Positions 62,374 through 64,000 of a stretch of DNA of 64,000 bases are shown piece after piece. The DNA comes from Vespa crabro (taxonomy: Eukaryota > Arthropoda > Insecta > Hymenoptera > Vespidae), in assembly GCF_910589235.1 (NCBI RefSeq), contig NC_060972.1:5226272-5290271 (forward strand), written 5' to 3'. A program made the translations under genes and the position numbers. The notes beneath the pieces are model-generated. The model was not told the origin of the DNA. It saw nothing but the letters and a program-made list of their open reading frames with translations, and ran no database searches. Position 1 is the stretch's first letter; each line of letters begins with the position of its first letter.

Positions 62374-64000
62374 TTGCGTCAGGGTTGCGTCAGGGTTGCG
62401 TCAGGGTTGCGTCAGGGTTGCGTCAGGGTTGCGTCAGGGTTGCGTCAGGGTTGCGTCAGGGTTGCGTCAGGGTTGCGTCAGGGTTGCGTCAGGGTTGCGT
62501 CAGGGTTGCGTCAGGGTTGCGTCAGGGTTGCGTCAGGGTTGCGTCAGGGTTGCGTCAGGGTTGCGTCAGGGTTGCGTCAGGGTTGCGTCAGGGTTGCGTC
62601 AGGGTTGCGTCAGGGTTGCGTCAGGGTTGCGTCAGGGTTGCGTCAGGGTTGCGTCAGGGTTGCGTCAGGGTTGCGTCAGGGTTGCGTCAGGGTTGCGTCA
62701 GGGTTGCGTCAGGGTTGCGTCAGGGTTGCGTCAGGGTTGCGTCAGGGTTGCGTCAGGGTTGCGTCAGGGTTGCGTCAGGGTTGCGTCAGGGTTGCGTCAG
62801 GGTTGCGTCAGGGTTGCGTCAGGGTTGCGTCAGGGTTGCGTCAGGGTTGCGTCAGGGTTGCGTCAGGGTTGCGTCAGGGTTGCGTCAGGGTTGCGTCAGG
62901 GTTGCGTCAGGGTTGCGTCAGGGTTGCGTCAGGGTTGCGTCAGGGTTGCGTCAGGGTTGCGTCAGGGTTGCGTCAGGGTTGCGTCAGGGTTGCGTCAGGG
63001 TTGCGTCAGGGTTGCGTCAGGGTTGCGTCAGGGTTGCGTCAGGGTTGCGTCAGGGTTGCGTCAGGGTTGCGTCAGGGTTGCGTCAGGGTTGCGTCAGGGT
63101 TGCGTCAGGGTTGCGTCAGGGTTGCGTCAGGGTTGCGTCAGGGTTGCGTCAGGGTTGCGTCAGGGTTGCGTCAGGGTTGCGTCAGGGTTGCGTCAGGGTT
63201 GCGTCAGGGTTGCGTCAGGGTTGCGTCAGGGTTGCGTCAGGGTTGCGTCAGGGTTGCGTCAGGGTTGCGTCAGGGTTGCGTCAGGGTTGCGTCAGGGTTG
63301 CGTCAGGGTTGCGTCAGGGTTGCGTCAGGGTTGCGTCAGGGTTGCGTCAGGGTTGCGTCAGGGTTGCGTCAGGGTTGCGTCAGGGTTGCGTCAGGGTTGC
63401 GTCAGGGTTGCGTCAGGGTTGCGTCAGGGTTGCGTCAGGGTTGCGTCAGGGTTGCGTCAGGGTTGCGTCAGGGTTGCGTCAGGGTTGCGTCAGGGTTGCG
63501 TCAGGGTTGCGTCAGGGTTGCGTCAGGGTTGCGTCAGGGTTGCGTCAGGGTTGCGTCAGGGTTGCGTCAGGGTTGCGTCAGGGTTGCGTCAGGGTTGCGT
63601 CAGGGTTGCGTCAGGGTTGCGTCAGGGTTGCGTCAGGGTTGCGTCAGGGTTGCGTCAGGGTTGCGTCAGGGTTGCGTCAGGGTTGCGTCAGGGTTGCGTC
63701 AGGGTTGCGTCAGGGTTGCGTCAGGGTTGCGTCAGGGTTGCGTCAGGGTTGCGTCAGGGTTGCGTCAGGGTTGCGTCAGGGTTGCGTCAGGGTTGCGTCA
63801 GGGTTGCGTCAGGGTTGCGTCAGGGTTGCGTCAGGGTTGCGTCAGGGTTGCGTCAGGGTTGCGTCAGGGTTGCGTCAGGGTTGCGTCAGGGTTGCGTCAG
63901 GGTTGCGTCAGGGTTGCGTCAGGGTTGCGTCAGGGTTGCGTCAGGGTTGCGTCAGGGTTGCGTCAGGGTTGCGTCAGGGTTGCGTCAGGGTTGCGTCAGG
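62374..64000 (+). repeat. Telomere: (TTGCGTCAGGG)n, about 148 copies
   Basis: 1,627 bases of the 11-mer with no substitution, insertion or phase change that I can find from first to last line. The G-rich strand runs 5' to 3' toward the window end, as expected at a right chromosome end. The motif replaces TTAGG. The matching telomerase RNA template should contain a permutation of CCCTGACGCAA. The true telomere probably continues beyond the window. Confidence 0.97.

Noticed and set aside
1..64000. tRNA and rRNA genes
   Set aside because: I looked for GGTTCGAATCC-type B boxes with a matching A box and cloverleaf arms, and for conserved rRNA words, and found none convincing.

Overview
This window is the right-hand end of an animal chromosome, most likely from a hymenopteran insect (bee, wasp or ant). 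It closes with about 148 in-phase copies of the 11-mer TTGCGTCAGGG, G-rich strand pointing outward. 11-base telomere motifs starting TTGCG have been reported in Hymenoptera in place of the ancestral insect TTAGG. The rest fits: AT-leaning DNA without CpG depletion, many long GA/CT microsatellites, long introns and sparse coding sequence. The species cannot be named from the sequence.

Layout, left to right. (1) 1-30,817: the 5' part of one gene on the minus strand, read as Pde11 (dual cAMP/cGMP phosphodiesterase). Two exons are well supported (1-243 and 1421-1661). They join in frame across a 1,177-base intron and rebuild the conserved N-terminal region of insect PDE11. A third exon (28682-28786) has excellent splice sites and a matching phase, which would make the next intron about 27 kb. 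A fourth, weaker candidate (30643-30817) could hold the start codon. The GAF and catalytic domains lie off the left edge. The introns are filled with microsatellites. (2) 30,818-39,654: intergenic or 5' flanking DNA with microsatellites and small inverted repeats and no convincing exon. (3) 39,655-43,390: a satellite of about 12 monomers with a strict 304-base period. (4) 43,391-49,530: AT-rich subtelomeric DNA with short repeat families and one block present twice (about 46.05-48.07 and 48.22-49.53 kb). The block contains GC-richer, foldable segments. (5) 49,712-50,818: a foldback element with terminal inverted repeats, amplified in tandem at 273 bases. (6) 51,490-61,521: about 10 kb of degenerate T-rich repeats around a conserved core containing the hairpin CTACG-TC-CGTAG, with larger duplications inside. 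(7) 61,522-62,373: about 19 nearly identical 44-base units of the same core. (8) 62,374-64,000: the telomere.

The distal repeats look like a history of chromosome-end turnover. The most homogeneous array abuts the telomere and older, more degenerate relatives lie inward. The satellite-telomere junction shares the bases TTG, as expected if telomerase extended a broken satellite end. The 44-base unit is exactly four telomere-repeat lengths and splits into four TT...GG/AG blocks, which raises the possibility that it descends from diverged telomeric DNA. None of the long open frames in the T-rich arrays looks like a real gene.
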